64,000 nucleotides of DNA from Akkermansiaceae bacterium (lineage in GTDB: Bacteria; Verrucomicrobiota; Verrucomicrobiia; Verrucomicrobiales; Akkermansiaceae): NCBI GenBank assembly GCA_021200315.1, contig JAJQGU010000030.1, positions 44,212 through 108,211 of the forward strand, in the 5' to 3' direction. A program made the translations under genes and the position numbers. Each line of letters starts with the position of its first letter. Positions within the stretch are counted from its first letter, which is position 1. Positions 37,577 through 46,473 of the stretch are shown piece after piece. The notes under the pieces were generated by a model. That model did not search any database and had not been told where the DNA came from. It was given only the letters and a program-made list of their open reading frames with translations.

Positions 37577-39829
37577 ATGAATAAGAAATTGACTGTGGCT
37601 GGGCAATCTCCCCATTCTTCTCCGAACGGTGCGCCTGTGAAAGGGACGCCTGTTTTGAAAGAGGAACAGGCTGCTTGCTCCGTGTTCTTCATTCGCGGGA
37701 TGGATTGTCCTGTGGAAGAGAACCTCGTTCGAGCCAAGCTTGCTGGCGTGGAAGGGATCCGTTCCCTCGAATTCGATTTACTGGGGCGTCGTCTTATTGT
37801 TCGGCACGTCCCCGGAGCTCTCGCCGCCGTCGAACAGGCTCTCGCTGAGCTCGACATGGGAGCGGAACGGGTGATGAGGGGCGGGCATGAAGATTCTGTC
37901 AATAATGCTTTGCGCATTCCATGGATTCGTCTGATTGCTGCGGGGCTGATTGCTTTTCTGGCTGAACTGAGCGAATGGCTCGGGGAAGAAGGATTTCACC
38001 TGCTGGGAAAAGACGGCTGCGTTCAGCTTCCATTCGGCGTTTCGGGTTCGACGTTGGTCTCACTGTCGCTCTCCATGACTGCCATCGTTCTCGGCGGCTT
38101 GACAACATACCGCAAAGGCTGGACGTCCATATCGAAATTTGAACTGAATATCAACGCTCTCATGTTTGTGGCCGTTACGGGGGCTGCTCTGATCGGACAA
38201 TTTTCCGAGGCCGCGATGGTGATGACTCTTTTCAATATAGCCGAGGCTCTTGAGGCGCGTTCGCTCGAGCGCGCACGTCATGCCGTTCGGGCGCTCACCG
38301 CTCTCGCCCCGAAAACGGCCGCTGTGTTGCAGGCCGATGGTGCGTGGAAGGATATGGATGTGCGGGAAGTGCCTGTTGGAGCACGTGTTCGTGTGCGTCC
38401 CGGCGAAAAAATCGCGCTCGATGGCATCGTTGTTTCGGGGAGTTCGACGGTGAACCAATCGTCTATCACGGGCGAAAGTATGCCTGTAGAAAAAAGCGGA
38501 GGCGACACGGTGTTTGCGGGAACGCTGAATGGAACAGGAGCTCTTGAGTTTGAGACAACATCTTCTGCTCATGATTGTACGTTGGCGCGCATCATCCAAG
38601 CCGTGGAGGAAGCCCGGGCGGTACGGTCTCCCATGCAGCGTTTTGCCGATCAATTCGCCCGCCGCTATACTCCGGCAATATTCTTGCTGGGTCTGGCGGC
38701 GGGGCTCGTACCTCCTTTGTTCTGGGGGAGCCATTGGATGGAATCCCTTTACAATGGATTGACGATTTTGGTGGTCGGTTGTCCCTGTGCACTGGTGATT
38801 TCCACCCCCGTCACTATAGCGAGCGGACTGGTGGCGGCGATGCGTTCCGGCATTTTGGTTAAGGGAGGGCTTTTTCTCGAACGGGGGCGTCTGCTTACGC
38901 AGATTGCTCTGGATAAGACGGGGACTCTTACTCTGGGCGAGCCCCGTCAGATGGATTTCGTATCTCTTTCCGATGAAGATGAGAACATGGTGCGATCCTG
39001 CGCGGCGAGTCTGGCTGCCCGCTCCGATCATCCCGTGTCGAGAGCCTTGGCTGATCATGCCGCAGAGATGAAAGTTCCCCTCCGTGAAGTAAGAGATTTT
39101 ACCGCTTTGCCCGGCGAAGGCTCTTCAGGAGTGATTGAAGGCCGAAAATGGCTCCTCGGTGGACGCCGCCTTGTCGAAAGACTGCAGTTCTGTTCCGGCG
39201 CCTTGGAGCGGAAAATCACCGAACTTGAACGTCATGGTGGAAGTGTGGTTGCTCTTGCGGGGGAGAAAGGCGTGCGCGCCCTTTTTGCCGTGGCGGATAC
39301 TGTGCGGGAAAGCTCCCGGGAAGCTCTTCGGGAACTTCGCAACCTCGGCGTGCACACTCTCATGCTGACGGGGGACAATGTGCATGCCGCAGAAAAGGTC
39401 GCCCGTCAAGTGGGGGTGGACGGTTTTCGCGCCAATCTGCTTCCCGCCGAAAAACGCCGAGTGGTGGATGCTCTCATGCAAGGCTGCCGTCGCTGCGTCG
39501 GCATGGTCGGTGACGGAATCAACGATGCTCCCTCTCTGGCCTGTGCCGATATAGGCTTTGCCATGTCTTGCGGCGGCACCGATGCTGCCATTGAAACGGC
39601 TGACGTGGTTTTCATGGACGGCGATCTGAAGAAGCTGCCACGTTTCATCCGGCTTTCTCGCTCCGTTTACAATATTCTCGTGCAGAATGTCGTCTTGATT
39701 CTTGGGGTGAAGGTTTCTGTGTGCGCTCTTGCGCTCGCGGGAAACTCCGCCATGTGGATGGCTGTTCTGGCGGACGTTGGCTTGTCATTGATCGTTGTTG
39801 CCAACGGTCTCAGAGCTATGAGAAAATAG
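37577..39829 (+). CDS. Heavy-metal P1B-type ATPase (Zn/Cd/Pb exporter, ZntA/CadA-like)
   Basis: N-terminal HMA GMDCPVEE, CPCALVISTP, DKTGTLT, GDGINDAPSLACADIG. Confidence 0.95.
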   Translation: MNKKLTVAGQSPHSSPNGAPVKGTPVLKEEQAACSVFFIRGMDCPVEENLVRAKLAGVEGIRSLEFDLLGRRLIVRHVPGALAAVEQALAELDMGAERVMRGGHEDSVNNALRIPWIRLIAAGLIAFLAELSEWLGEEGFHLLGKDGCVQLPFGVSGSTLVSLSLSMTAIVLGGLTTYRKGWTSISKFELNINALMFVAVTGAALIGQFSEAAMVMTLFNIAEALEARSLERARHAVRALTALAPKTAAVLQADGAWKDMDVREVPVGARVRVRPGEKIALDGIVVSGSSTVNQSSITGESMPVEKSGGDTVFAGTLNGTGALEFETTSSAHDCTLARIIQAVEEARAVRSPMQRFADQFARRYTPAIFLLGLAAGLVPPLFWGSHWMESLYNGLTILVVGCPCALVISTPVTIASGLVAAMRSGILVKGGLFLERGRLLTQIALDKTGTLTLGEPRQMDFVSLSDEDENMVRSCAASLAARSDHPVSRALADHAAEMKVPLREVRDFTALPGEGSSGVIEGRKWLLGGRRLVERLQFCSGALERKITELERHGGSVVALAGEKGVRALFAVADTVRESSREALRELRNLGVHTLMLTGDNVHAAEKVARQVGVDGFRANLLPAEKRRVVDALMQGCRRCVGMVGDGINDAPSLACADIGFAMSCGGTDAAIETADVVFMDGDLKKLPRFIRLSRSVYNILVQNVVLILGVKVSVCALALAGNSAMWMAVLADVGLSLIVVANGLRAMRK

Positions 39830-39916
39830 AAGAGAGCATGCGGACATTTCCTTCTTCTGTCCGGAAAGTATTCGTCGACAGTTTCCGGACGGAAGAAGGA
39901 GGAGGTTGTTTTTCTC

Positions 39917-40549
39917 TTAAATATTCCGTGATGCGTGTGTGGGTTCGAGAGCTTGATTGCGCTTGAGAAAACGCGCCAGCGTGTTTCTGTCAACATGGCA
40001 AAGGCGGGCGATCTGCCGCTGGGGGACACCCTCGGCCAGCAATTCGCGGATGAGGCTTTTCTTGCGGTAAAGAGGATGTTTCTCCGGAGCTGTGCGGGAG
40101 CCTTTCGGCCTGCCCAGGACGACGCCTTCCGCTCTTTTGCGGGCAAGGGCTTCCTTGGTTCTTTGGCTGATCAAGTTGCGTTCAATCTCGGCCGCGAGCC
40201 CGAAGGCAAAGGCTAATACTTTGCTTTGAACGTCTTCTCCGAGTCGGTAATTGTCCTTGATTGTCCATACCTTGCAGCGGCGATTCATGCAGATATTCAG
40301 AATTTCCATGATCATAAACAGGTTGCGTCCCAAACGCGAAAGTTCGGAGCATATGATGAGATCACCTTCGCCCGCTTTGCGGAGAAGGCCGCCGAGCGCG
40401 CGCTTGCTGTAGTCCTTTGTTCCGCTGATTGTTTCTTCGATCCATCCATCTATGCGCAATTGCTCGCGACGACAGAATTTATTGATTTCAAAACGCTGGT
40501 TTTCAACTGTCTGCTTGTCGCTGCTGACTCTGATGTAGCCGTATGTCAT
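39917..40549 (-). CDS. Serine site-specific recombinase/resolvase
   Basis: MTYGYIRVSSDKQTVENQ, ICSELSRLGRNLFMI, EIERNLISQRTKEALARKRAEGVVLGRPKG, C-terminal HTH. Confidence 0.93.
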   Translation of the reverse strand: MTYGYIRVSSDKQTVENQRFEINKFCRREQLRIDGWIEETISGTKDYSKRALGGLLRKAGEGDLIICSELSRLGRNLFMIMEILNICMNRRCKVWTIKDNYRLGEDVQSKVLAFAFGLAAEIERNLISQRTKEALARKRAEGVVLGRPKGSRTAPEKHPLYRKKSLIRELLAEGVPQRQIARLCHVDRNTLARFLKRNQALEPTHASRNI

Positions 40550-40947
40550 GATGATCGATAGTCGCATAAAATGTAACTGGAATGGAACCACTGATAACAC
40601 TTTACGTGACGTCTTCCGAGCTTGTCTGAGTCTGTGTCCTTTTGGCAATACCTGATGAAAGGAAACTCTAACCGGAAAGTTGGCATCGGCAGACGGAGAG
40701 CGTTTTCCCCGAGGAGCACGAGATCGTTCAAGTTCATAGCGGGTGCGAAGATGCGTGCCGAACAATCGAAAAAAGTAAAAGAAGAGCTTTCGGCGCGGGG
40801 AAGTGATGACGTGCGTCCGGCAGGGGAAGACGCGCCGCCGCTGTGCGTGCGGCTTTCTGCCAGAAAAGACGTTTCTGGCTTCGGGAGTAAGGAAATGTGG
40901 AATAGGGAGAATGCTTTTTGCACTTTACAATCCGGAGGGGGCGGCAT

Positions 40948-41961
40948 ATGCTTCCCGGCATGTATCATTTGCCTGTTCGGCCGCGGCGCAATCGCAAATC
41001 TGAGGGCATACGCGGTCTTATCCGCGAAACGAGTCTGAGCGCTTCGCATTTGGTGTATCCAGTTTTTGTGCAGGAGGGCGACGAGGATACTCCCATTGAT
41101 TCACTGCCCGGCTGCATGCGCTGGTGTCTGCATGGCATGATCGACGAGGCGAGGCGCTTGGAGGATTTGGGCATTCGTGCCATCGATCTTTTCGCCGTGG
41201 TGCCTGAAGGGAAGAAGAGCTCTGCTGCTGAAGAAGCTTGGAATCCGGAGGGTATCGTGCCGCGCACGATTCGCGCTCTGAAAGAGGCCGTCCCAGAGAT
41301 GGTGATCATGACGGATGTCGCGCTCGATCCTTTCAATTCGGATGGGCATGACGGCATTGTACGCCATAGCTCTCACGGGAAGTGCGAGATCCTGAACGAT
41401 GAGAGCGTCGAAGTGCTTTGTCGGCAGGCGCTGTGCCATGCCGAGGCGGGTGCGGATATTATTTCCCCCAGCGACATGATGGACGGCCGCATCGGCATTA
41501 TTCGCGGACAACTCGATGCGGCGGGATTTGACAGGGTTTCCCTCCTTTCCTATACGGCCAAGTATGCGAGCGCTCTCTACGGCCCCTTCCGCGGCGCCCT
41601 TGAAAGTGCTCCCAAATTCGGCGACAAGAAGACTTACCAGATGGATCCCGGCAATGCCCGCGAGGCGTTGCGCGAGGCTGAGCTCGACGTGGCCGAGGGC
41701 GCGGACATGCTCATGGTGAAGCCGGCCACTTTCTATCTCGATGTGCTGGCAGCCATGAGGGTGCGCACACACTTGCCGATCGCGGCCTATCATGTGAGCG
41801 GAGAATATCTGATGCTCAAAGCGGCGGCGGCTTCTGGGTGGCTTGATGAAAAGAGCGCGGCGCTGGAGGCTCTCCTTTCCATTCGCCGTGCCGGAGCCGA
41901 TATGATCCTGACCTACTATGCGCCTGAAGCGGCGCGCTGGCTGCGCGAAGAAGAGATATGA
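40948..41961 (+). CDS. hemB: Porphobilinogen synthase
   Basis: YPVFVQEG, MTDVALDPFNSDGHDGI, SPSDMMDGRIGIIR, MVKPATFYLDVL; start at MLPGMYHLP. Confidence 0.97.
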   Translation: MLPGMYHLPVRPRRNRKSEGIRGLIRETSLSASHLVYPVFVQEGDEDTPIDSLPGCMRWCLHGMIDEARRLEDLGIRAIDLFAVVPEGKKSSAAEEAWNPEGIVPRTIRALKEAVPEMVIMTDVALDPFNSDGHDGIVRHSSHGKCEILNDESVEVLCRQALCHAEAGADIISPSDMMDGRIGIIRGQLDAAGFDRVSLLSYTAKYASALYGPFRGALESAPKFGDKKTYQMDPGNAREALREAELDVAEGADMLMVKPATFYLDVLAAMRVRTHLPIAAYHVSGEYLMLKAAAASGWLDEKSAALEALLSIRRAGADMILTYYAPEAARWLREEEI

Positions 41962-42887
41962 AGGGTAGATTGAGAATCTGGGGGTTGGTGCTGGCTTTCG
42001 TGATCGGGGGGTGCTTTCCGCAGATATCCTCACTCGCGCCGCTGATGCCGTTCAATATCGTGGTGATGTTGACGATCACCTTCCTCGGGCTCAAGGTGCC
42101 TCGTCTGAAGCCCCGTCCGCTGCATTTTGTGATCGTGGCGCTCAATATCCTGATCGGCGTGGGAGCTTGGGCGCTGCTGATGCTTTGGGGCAAACGCATC
42201 TGGGCTGAGGCCGCCTTTTTTTGCGGCATTACGCCCCTGGCCATGGCCGCGCCTGTGATCGTGAACTTGCTGCACGGCAAAGTGGAGTTCACAGTCACCT
42301 GCATGGTGCTGAGCAACTTTCTGATCGCGGCCGTGCTTCCCTTTCTGATGCCTCTCGTGGTGGGGGCTGTAGATTCTTCCATGTTTCTTGACATCACCGG
42401 CCGCGTGGCTGTGACGATGGTGTTCCCTGCCGTGCTGGCTTTCGGCATCCGCCGCATTCATCCCCGCGCCCGCCTCTGGGCTCCCAAGTTGCGCGATTGG
42501 TCGCTCGCCGTGTGGATGTTCACCCTCGTTCTCATCGCCGCCTCGGCCTCGCAGCGCATCCGATCGGACGGAATTCCTCCCATGGAGATGTTGCCCGTCG
42601 CCTTGGTGGCTCTGTGCGTGTGCACGACAGGATTTCTCATCGGCTATCGGCTTGGATATCCGGAATTGAAGCGGGAGTGCTCTCAGTGTCTTGGACAGAA
42701 AAATACGACCATCACCGTGTATTTGGCCATGACTTATGTGACGGATAGTCCGCTCATCTTCCTCGGCCCTGTGTTCTATTCCGTGTTCCACAATATCTGC
42801 AATGCCGTGCAGATGGCTCTCTACAACCGAGAACAGGAGAGACTGCGCGTGGCGCACGAGACGTTGAGAGGAGGGGATGGCGGATGA
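41958..42887 (+). CDS. Bile acid:Na+ symporter (BASS)-like membrane transporter
   Basis: Nine or so hydrophobic segments; SQCLGQKNTTITVYLAMTYV BASS-like; ATGA overlap with hemB. Confidence 0.75.
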   Translation: MKGRLRIWGLVLAFVIGGCFPQISSLAPLMPFNIVVMLTITFLGLKVPRLKPRPLHFVIVALNILIGVGAWALLMLWGKRIWAEAAFFCGITPLAMAAPVIVNLLHGKVEFTVTCMVLSNFLIAAVLPFLMPLVVGAVDSSMFLDITGRVAVTMVFPAVLAFGIRRIHPRARLWAPKLRDWSLAVWMFTLVLIAASASQRIRSDGIPPMEMLPVALVALCVCTTGFLIGYRLGYPELKRECSQCLGQKNTTITVYLAMTYVTDSPLIFLGPVFYSVFHNICNAVQMALYNREQERLRVAHETLRGGDGG

Positions 42888-42985
42888 TGAACTATATGGT
42901 TCCTTCTGAATTGGTTCATTGGACTATGCTTTTAGAAACAGGGGTTGAGCAGTGTTCCCGCGAGGGGTATCATGTGTGCGCCCAA

Positions 42986-43585
42986 ATGAGAATACTCTTC
43001 TTTCTGTTGACGCCATTGATTGCACTGCTGTCCGTCTCCTGCAGTTCTGAGCCTCCTATTGTGATCGTGAACCCCGAGCAGGCTCGCCTCGTGCGCAGCG
43101 CCCTTGCTTTTCGGCATGACTCATCCCGAATGGACGATCTCTCCATCCCGACACCTCGGGAACATGCCGAATTTGTGGCTCAGCCTTATTATCCGCTGAC
43201 ATACAGGGAATGGAAAAATGCGGAGCTCATGGGGCAGGCGACTGCGGACAACACCAGCCTGCTTATTGAGCGCGGAAAGCAGCGGGGAAAGCTTTTTGTG
43301 AATGGGAAGGTGGCGATGGATTTCCCCGTTTCAACCGGTCGCGCATCGCACAGAACGCCCTTGGGAGATTTCCGTATCACTGAAAAGCGGCGTCGGCACA
43401 TTTCCAACATTTACCACGTCAGCATGCCCTGCTTCATGCGTTTGACGGACGGCGGCATTGGTCTTCACGTGGGAGAAGTTTACCGCAGCCCCGTTTCACA
43501 TGGGTGCATCCGTCTTACCCGCACGGCCTGTGAACCGATTTTCCGCCTTGCCCGCGTAGGCACGAAGGTTTGTATTGTCGAGTAG
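42986..43585 (+). CDS. L,D-transpeptidase (ErfK/YbiS/YkuD) lipoprotein
   Basis: LLSVSC lipobox; VGEVYRSPVSHGCIRL catalytic motif. Confidence 0.9.
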   Translation: MRILFFLLTPLIALLSVSCSSEPPIVIVNPEQARLVRSALAFRHDSSRMDDLSIPTPREHAEFVAQPYYPLTYREWKNAELMGQATADNTSLLIERGKQRGKLFVNGKVAMDFPVSTGRASHRTPLGDFRITEKRRRHISNIYHVSMPCFMRLTDGGIGLHVGEVYRSPVSHGCIRLTRTACEPIFRLARVGTKVCIVE

Positions 43586-44911
43586 GGTTTTCACTCTCCG
43601 ACGAAGCCAGATCTGAGCGGCCAGCCGGTTGGGAAGGCGATCTTCCATCTGTTCGGTGAGGGCTTCGTCGAGGATTTGACGAAAAAGGGGCCCTGGAGAT
43701 AATCCTAGGTCAAGGAGATCACGCCCGTTGAGGAAGGGGGAGCGGTTGAACGTCGCTTCGGCGGAGAGGCGGGCATGTTGTTCGGCGGCGAAGCGGCAGG
43801 TGCTCAGATCGCCGTTCGATGCCAGGCGATCGGCGCGGTGCAGCTCTAGAGCGTTCCCGAACAGAGGATCGCGCAGCTTGACTTTGAGGTGGGCGGGACG
43901 CATGCGGTGCAGGCTGCGCCATTGCATGTGGCTTTTTACCAGATGTTGTACATGGCTGATAAAATTCTTGGGATAGCGCAGGCGGCGCAGAATGGCGCCG
44001 GCCATCTCCATGCCCGTGATGTCATGACCGTTGAAGCGGATTCTCCCGCTTGCGTCTATTGTCCGGACGCATGGTTTGGCGATGTCATGCAGCAGGGTGG
44101 CCCAGACGAGCTCAAGGTCGGCCTTCTCGGGTAGATGCTCCAGAGCGAGCAGCGTGTGCGTCCAGACGTCTCCTTCCGGGTGAAACTCCGGGGGCTGGGT
44201 GCAGCCCTTCAGGCGGAGCAGTTCGGGAACGAAACACCCCAAGAGGCCGCTGCGGTCGAGCAGTTCAAGGGCTATCCTGCGCCGGGGCGAAAGCCACATA
44301 CGGTCGAGTTCGGCATGGAGCCGTTCAGTGGCGACGAGATGCACGCGTTCGGCGTATGTGCAGAGGGCATCCCAGGTGCGGCGCTCGATTTCCAGATCGT
44401 GAACGACGGAGAAGCGGATGGCCCGCAGCAGACGCAGCGCGTCTTCGCGAAAGCGGGCTGCAGGCTCGCCGATCGCTCTCAGCAGGCCGAGTCGCTGATC
44501 CGCCAGCCCGCCCACGTAGTCGAGAATTTCTCCTGTGGCAGGTTCCATCATCAGACCGTTGATGGTGAAATCTCTGCGCCGAGCGTCCTCCCATTCGTTC
44601 GAGTACTGCACGGAGTCGGGGTGGCGGCTGTCGGAGTATTCTCCGTCCATCCGGAAGGTGGCGACTTCAAAGCTCGTTTCTTTCCACTGAACCAAGACTA
44701 CGCCGAAAGAGATTCCCACGGCGCGGGAATTCGGGAAAAGCGCGAGGATTTCTTCCGGTTGCGCCTGGGTCACGATATCAATGTCCTTGGGCTCTTGGCC
44801 GGCGAGCCAGTCGCGCACGCATCCGCCCACGAATAAGGTGCGGTGTCCGGCTTTTATGAGTCGATCGGCTACTTCACGTGCGGCTGTCGGCACCGGGGGA
44901 CTGATGTTCAT
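43496..44911 (-). CDS. cca: CCA tRNA nucleotidyltransferase / poly(A) polymerase family
   Basis: HRTLFVGGCVRDWLAGQEPKDIDIVT, RRDFTINGLMMEP, HDIAKP HD domain. Confidence 0.93.
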   Translation of the reverse strand: MNISPPVPTAAREVADRLIKAGHRTLFVGGCVRDWLAGQEPKDIDIVTQAQPEEILALFPNSRAVGISFGVVLVQWKETSFEVATFRMDGEYSDSRHPDSVQYSNEWEDARRRDFTINGLMMEPATGEILDYVGGLADQRLGLLRAIGEPAARFREDALRLLRAIRFSVVHDLEIERRTWDALCTYAERVHLVATERLHAELDRMWLSPRRRIALELLDRSGLLGCFVPELLRLKGCTQPPEFHPEGDVWTHTLLALEHLPEKADLELVWATLLHDIAKPCVRTIDASGRIRFNGHDITGMEMAGAILRRLRYPKNFISHVQHLVKSHMQWRSLHRMRPAHLKVKLRDPLFGNALELHRADRLASNGDLSTCRFAAEQHARLSAEATFNRSPFLNGRDLLDLGLSPGPLFRQILDEALTEQMEDRLPNRLAAQIWLRRRVKTLLDNTNLRAYAGKAENRFTGRAGKTDAPM

Positions 44912-45453
44912 TGTCGCTGGGGCTTCGCCAGAAAATGGACGCCCGTATAGATGCGCGGATCGACGGCTTTGCCCGTCTGCATTTGCCGTTCGAGCCAGGC
45001 GTCGAGCCCGTCGAGCGGAATCTCGCGAACAGCAATGTGTTCGTTGTCTATCCCGCCGCCCTTGCCGATGCGGTGCAGGTCTCCGGCAAGAAAGAAATTC
45101 ACGGTCTCCGAAGTGAGGCCGGGCGAAGAGGGACCTCGGAACAAGAAGCGCATGGTTTCGGCAGCATAGCCGGTCTCCTCCAGCAGTTCGCGTCGGGCGG
45201 CCGTTTCCGGTTCTTCGTTGTCTTGATCGCCGCAGAGACCGGCGGGGGCACTGATGGTGATCTGGCCGAGCGGCGGGCGGAATTCTTCAACGATGAGCAT
45301 CTTGCGCCCGGGAGCGAGCGCGAAGATCATCACGACGTCCACATTGCGCGTACGGGCGGCGTATTCCCACCGACCAGCCGCTTCTCGGATTTCCAAGAAG
45401 CGGCCGCGCCAGAGCGTTGCGGAGGTTTGGGTGTCCATGGACAGGAAAAACAT
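44908..45453 (-). CDS. NUDIX hydrolase (ADP-ribose pyrophosphatase-like)
   Basis: APAGLCGDQDNEEPETAARRELLEETGY Nudix box; ATGA overlap with cca. Confidence 0.9.
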   Translation of the reverse strand: MFFLSMDTQTSATLWRGRFLEIREAAGRWEYAARTRNVDVVMIFALAPGRKMLIVEEFRPPLGQITISAPAGLCGDQDNEEPETAARRELLEETGYAAETMRFLFRGPSSPGLTSETVNFFLAGDLHRIGKGGGIDNEHIAVREIPLDGLDAWLERQMQTGKAVDPRIYTGVHFLAKPQRQ

Positions 45454-45476
45454 GCCAATTCTTGCAGGGCATGTTT

Positions 45477-46337
45477 TTAATCTCTTGATCGGTTTGTTTC
45501 TTCCTGATAGAGGGAGAGGATGCGCTTGGTGACGGGGCCGGAGACGCCGGTGTTGATTTTTTGACCATCGAGGGATGAAACGGCGATCACTTCGGCCGCC
45601 GTGCCCGTGAGGAAACATTCATCTGCGCTGATAATGTCGAATCGGTTGAGTGTGCGCTCCTGAAAGGGGATGCCTGCCTCATGGCAGATGTCGATCACCG
45701 CATGGCGGGTGATGCCGTCGAGAGCGCCGTCGGTGACAGGAGGTGTGCAGACCACTCCTCTCTTGACGATGAATATGTTGTCTCCCGTGCATTCTGCTAC
45801 GTTTCCTTGAGCGTTGAGAATGAGAGATTCCCATGCACCTTGCCGGATGGCGTCGAGCTTGGCGAGAATGTTATTGAGGTAATTCAGCGATTTCACCTGG
45901 GGACTGAGGGCGGCCGGTGCGTTGCGGCGTACGGCGCTGGTGACGAGGGCGAGCCCGTTTTCATAAATTTCCTTGGGATAGAGCGCCACCTGTTGCGCAA
46001 TCACAAACATGCAGGGCCGGGGGCAGGTGAGCGGGCTCAGGCCGAGGCCGCCTTCTCCGCGTGTGACTACAAGGCGAATGTAGCCGTCCTTGAGACCGGA
46101 GGCGTCCGCCGTTTCGCGGCAGGCCGCCGCTGCTTCGTCAAAAGAGTAGGGAATTTCGAGGGCAATGTATTTGGCCGAATTGAAGAAACGCTCCAAATGC
46201 TCCTTCAGGCGGAATATTTTTCCGTTGTAGAATCGGATCCCCTCGAAACACCCGTCTCCATAGAGAACCCCGTGATCGAACACGGAAACTCTCGCTTCTT
46301 CTTTCTCGACCAATTTTCCATCAAACCAAATTTTCAT
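45477..46337 (-). CDS. ilvE: Branched-chain amino acid aminotransferase-like (class IV)
   Basis: MKIWFDGKLVEKEEARVSVFDHGVLYGDGCFEGIRFY; YLNNILAKLDAIRQG; ECTGDNIF. Confidence 0.92.
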   Translation of the reverse strand: MKIWFDGKLVEKEEARVSVFDHGVLYGDGCFEGIRFYNGKIFRLKEHLERFFNSAKYIALEIPYSFDEAAAACRETADASGLKDGYIRLVVTRGEGGLGLSPLTCPRPCMFVIAQQVALYPKEIYENGLALVTSAVRRNAPAALSPQVKSLNYLNNILAKLDAIRQGAWESLILNAQGNVAECTGDNIFIVKRGVVCTPPVTDGALDGITRHAVIDICHEAGIPFQERTLNRFDIISADECFLTGTAAEVIAVSSLDGQKINTGVSGPVTKRILSLYQEETNRSRD

Positions 46338-46473
46338 ATTGTGCTCTTTTGCTGAGTTGATGCGTTCAGTATACATTTTGCGTATAAAATAAAAAGAAAA
46401 AAAGAGGAGGAGTCCCGCTGGCGCTGAAACTTCCTTCCTTGACAGGAACAGATTTTCCCATAGAATTCATGGC

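Noticed and set aside
40622-41038. 138-aa plus-strand ORF upstream of hemB
   Set aside because: Overlaps the hemB start in another frame and has no recognisable features.
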